Shown in pieces: positions 4,342 to 5,454 of a stretch of 5,454 nt of DNA. How positions within the stretch are numbered: position 1 is the first letter of the stretch; each line of letters starts with the position of its first letter. Position numbers and translations under genes: made by a program. Below the pieces are notes generated by a model, which had not been told where the DNA came from, made no database searches, and worked only from the letters and a program-made list of their open reading frames with translations. The DNA comes from Caryophanales bacterium UBA3260. Lineage in GTDB: Bacteria > Bacillota_I > Bacilli_A > RF39 > UBA660. Location of the stretch: assembly GCA_002362595.1 (NCBI GenBank), contig DEUO01000104.1, positions 845 to 6,298 on the forward strand, in the 5' to 3' direction.

Positions 4342-5055
4342 ATGGAATTTTTAGAAAACAAGAAATTTAATATTATATTAGAAATTATTGAACTACTTTT
4401 AACTATTGTAATCTTATTATTAGTTATAATAAAGCCATTAAATAATAATGAAGAAATAGAAGTAAATAGTGAAAATATAATTGCAGAAAATAATGAATCA
4501 GAAGAAGATCCAGTTACTGAAGCTCCGCAAGAAATAGTTCCCTTATTATATAAGGTAGATATAAAAGGAGCAGTAAACAATCCAGGAGTATACACAGTAG
4601 ATAGTAATTCAATTATAAACGATATTATAAATTTAGCAGGCGGGTTAAAAAATAATGCATCTACCAAATATCTTAATCTAAGTAAAAAAGTAACAAATGA
4701 AATGGTTATAAATATATATACAAACTACGAAATAAGTCAAATGAATACTTCTCCTAAAAGTGAATGTCAAACATCAAAAGAAACATTAAATGAATGCAAA
4801 AATTCTACTATAATAACCCCATCTAAAGAAAATACAAAAAAAGAAGAACCAGAAATATCATCTAAAAAGATATCAATAAATAATGGGACAAAAGAAGAAC
4901 TTATGACCTTATCTGGAATAGGGGAATCTAAAGCAAATGCTATAATAGAGTATCGAACAACAAATGGACCATTTAAGAAATTAGAAGATATAACAAACGT
5001 CTCTGGAATAGGTAAAGAAGCATTTGAAAAAATTAAAGACAATATTGAACTATAA
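4342..5055 (+). CDS. comEA: Competence DNA receptor ComEA
   Basis: ComEA is a membrane-anchored receptor that binds double-stranded DNA outside the cell and passes it to the ComEC channel during natural transformation. Its 237 residues show the classic order: a short N-terminal anchor helix (about 10-30, IILEIIELLLTIVILLLVII), an acidic Asn/Glu spacer (35-65), an SLBB domain (about 69-130; YKVDIKGAVNNPGVYTVD, then IINLAGGL), a Ser/Thr/Lys-rich linker (131-174), and a C-terminal DNA-binding pair of helix-hairpin-helix motifs (LSGIGESKANAIIEYR 190-205 and VSGIGKEAFEKI 220-231, with GPFKKLEDI between). The linker holds two cysteines (Cys142, Cys152), unusual for an exported Gram-positive protein. 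ATG 4342 follows AAAGGAGGT (4329-4337), an excellent ribosome site. I see no convincing promoter, only a -10-like TATAAA at 4281-4286. It is the first gene of a comEA-comEC pair; no comEB lies between. Confidence 0.93.
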   Translation: MEFLENKKFNIILEIIELLLTIVILLLVIIKPLNNNEEIEVNSENIIAENNESEEDPVTEAPQEIVPLLYKVDIKGAVNNPGVYTVDSNSIINDIINLAGGLKNNASTKYLNLSKKVTNEMVINIYTNYEISQMNTSPKSECQTSKETLNECKNSTIITPSKENTKKEEPEISSKKISINNGTKEELMTLSGIGESKANAIIEYRTTNGPFKKLEDITNVSGIGKEAFEKIKDNIEL

Positions 5056-5454
5056 ATATTTTAATTTAATCCTTCTATCTATTATAGTAATATTTATTAT
5101 CATATCTACTTTATTAGAAAAACAAGATAGTATATACAATGAAACTGATAATAACTTTAATCTTATAATAAAAGATTATAAACTAACAGAGGAAAAAATA
5201 ACTTTAACTTTAAAAGGCAAAGAAGACCTAATAGGAGTTTATTATATAAAAAGTAATAAAGAATACACCAACTATCTGAAAAACCTTAAATATGGTCTTA
5301 AAATAGCCATAGAAGGCACACTAGAAAAACCAAATAACAATACAATACCTAATTGCTTTAACTATAAAAAATATCTAAACAATAAAAATATACATTATAT
5401 CTTAAAAATAAATAAAATAGAAATAAAAAATAATAAAACAAATAAACTATATCA
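5024..5454 (+). CDS. comEC: ComEC competence channel, N-terminal part (partial, right edge)
   Basis: ComEC forms the inner-membrane channel that takes up single-stranded DNA. A frame following comEA stays open to the window edge. It encodes one hydrophobic helix (about residues 13-31, FNLILLSIIVIFIIISTLL), then a beta-rich region (FNLIIKDYKLTEEKITLTLKG) ending in EGTLEKPNNNTIPNCFNYKKYLNNKN and IHYILKINKIEI, the N-terminal domain (DUF4131, OB-like) of ComEC, where relatives read 'P..NPG.FDY..YL...I'. No ATG lies in frame. TTG 5024 gives a basic start (MKKLKTILNYKYF) and overlaps comEA by 32 bases; TTG 5045 is the alternative. An in-frame TAG at 5009-5011 sets the upstream limit. AGGT (5010-5013) and AAAGAAG (5014-5020) are weak ribosome sites, so coupling to comEA translation is likely. 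The membrane pore and metallo-hydrolase domains would lie beyond the edge. Confidence 0.85.
   Translation, partial: MKKLKTILNYKYFNLILLSIIVIFIIISTLLEKQDSIYNETDNNFNLIIKDYKLTEEKITLTLKGKEDLIGVYYIKSNKEYTNYLKNLKYGLKIAIEGTLEKPNNNTIPNCFNYKKYLNNKNIHYILKINKIEIKNNKTNKLY

Noticed and set aside
4308..4667. Minus-strand open frame of 119 codons
   Set aside because: It is antisense to comEA, whose domains are unmistakable, and its product is low-complexity Ser/Ile/Phe without motifs.
4767..5042. Minus-strand open frame of 91 codons
   Set aside because: Antisense shadow of the comEA helix-hairpin-helix region.
1..5454. CRISPR array, insertion sequence, tRNA or rRNA gene
   Set aside because: I saw no spaced direct repeats, transposase-like frame, terminal inverted repeats, or tRNA/rRNA signature on either strand.

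Overview
The window is an AT-rich, Lys/Asn/Ile-rich stretch with strong AAGGAGG-type ribosome sites, intrinsic hairpin/T-tract terminators and TTGnnn–TATAAT-like promoters. It most resembles a low-GC Firmicute, probably an uncultured Bacilli/RF39-type (Mollicutes-related) gut lineage. That placement is inferred from style and gene content; no rRNA or other marker fixes it. Tryptophan is encoded by TGG and no in-frame TGA was needed, so nothing suggests genetic code 4.

Layout from left to right. (1) Positions 2-205 are the 3' end of an unrecognised gene. (2) Positions 305-1606, behind a clear promoter, encode a 433-aa soluble protein. I read it as four tandem copies of a MazF/PemK-like small beta-barrel plus helix unit; the first copy appears to lack the RNase arginine. 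(3) nusB (1687-2088) has a perfect extended -10 element almost on top of its ribosome site. (4) A bidirectional terminator separates nusB from the convergent def gene (type II peptide deformylase, minus strand, 2120-2686). (5) Upstream of def, also on the minus strand, is a 57-aa Gly/Tyr/Asn-rich tiny membrane protein of the YjcZ type (2766-2939) with its own ribosome site, promoter and terminator. (6) Divergent from it is ftsW (3073-4254), closed by a strong terminator that starts inside the coding sequence. (7) comEA (4342-5055) is followed by the start of comEC, which has no ATG in frame, overlaps comEA, and runs off the right edge.

Functionally the window mixes housekeeping genes (NusB for transcription of rRNA, deformylase for N-terminal maturation), septal peptidoglycan synthesis (FtsW) and a DNA-uptake pair (ComEA receptor, ComEC channel). 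Most genes left of comEA look like separate, insulated transcription units with very short leaders; comEA-comEC is the one clear operon. The observations most worth following are the four-repeat MazF-like protein, the paired cysteines in extracellular parts of FtsW and ComEA, the tiny YjcZ-like protein, and the back-to-back promoters sharing one -35 region between that gene and ftsW.
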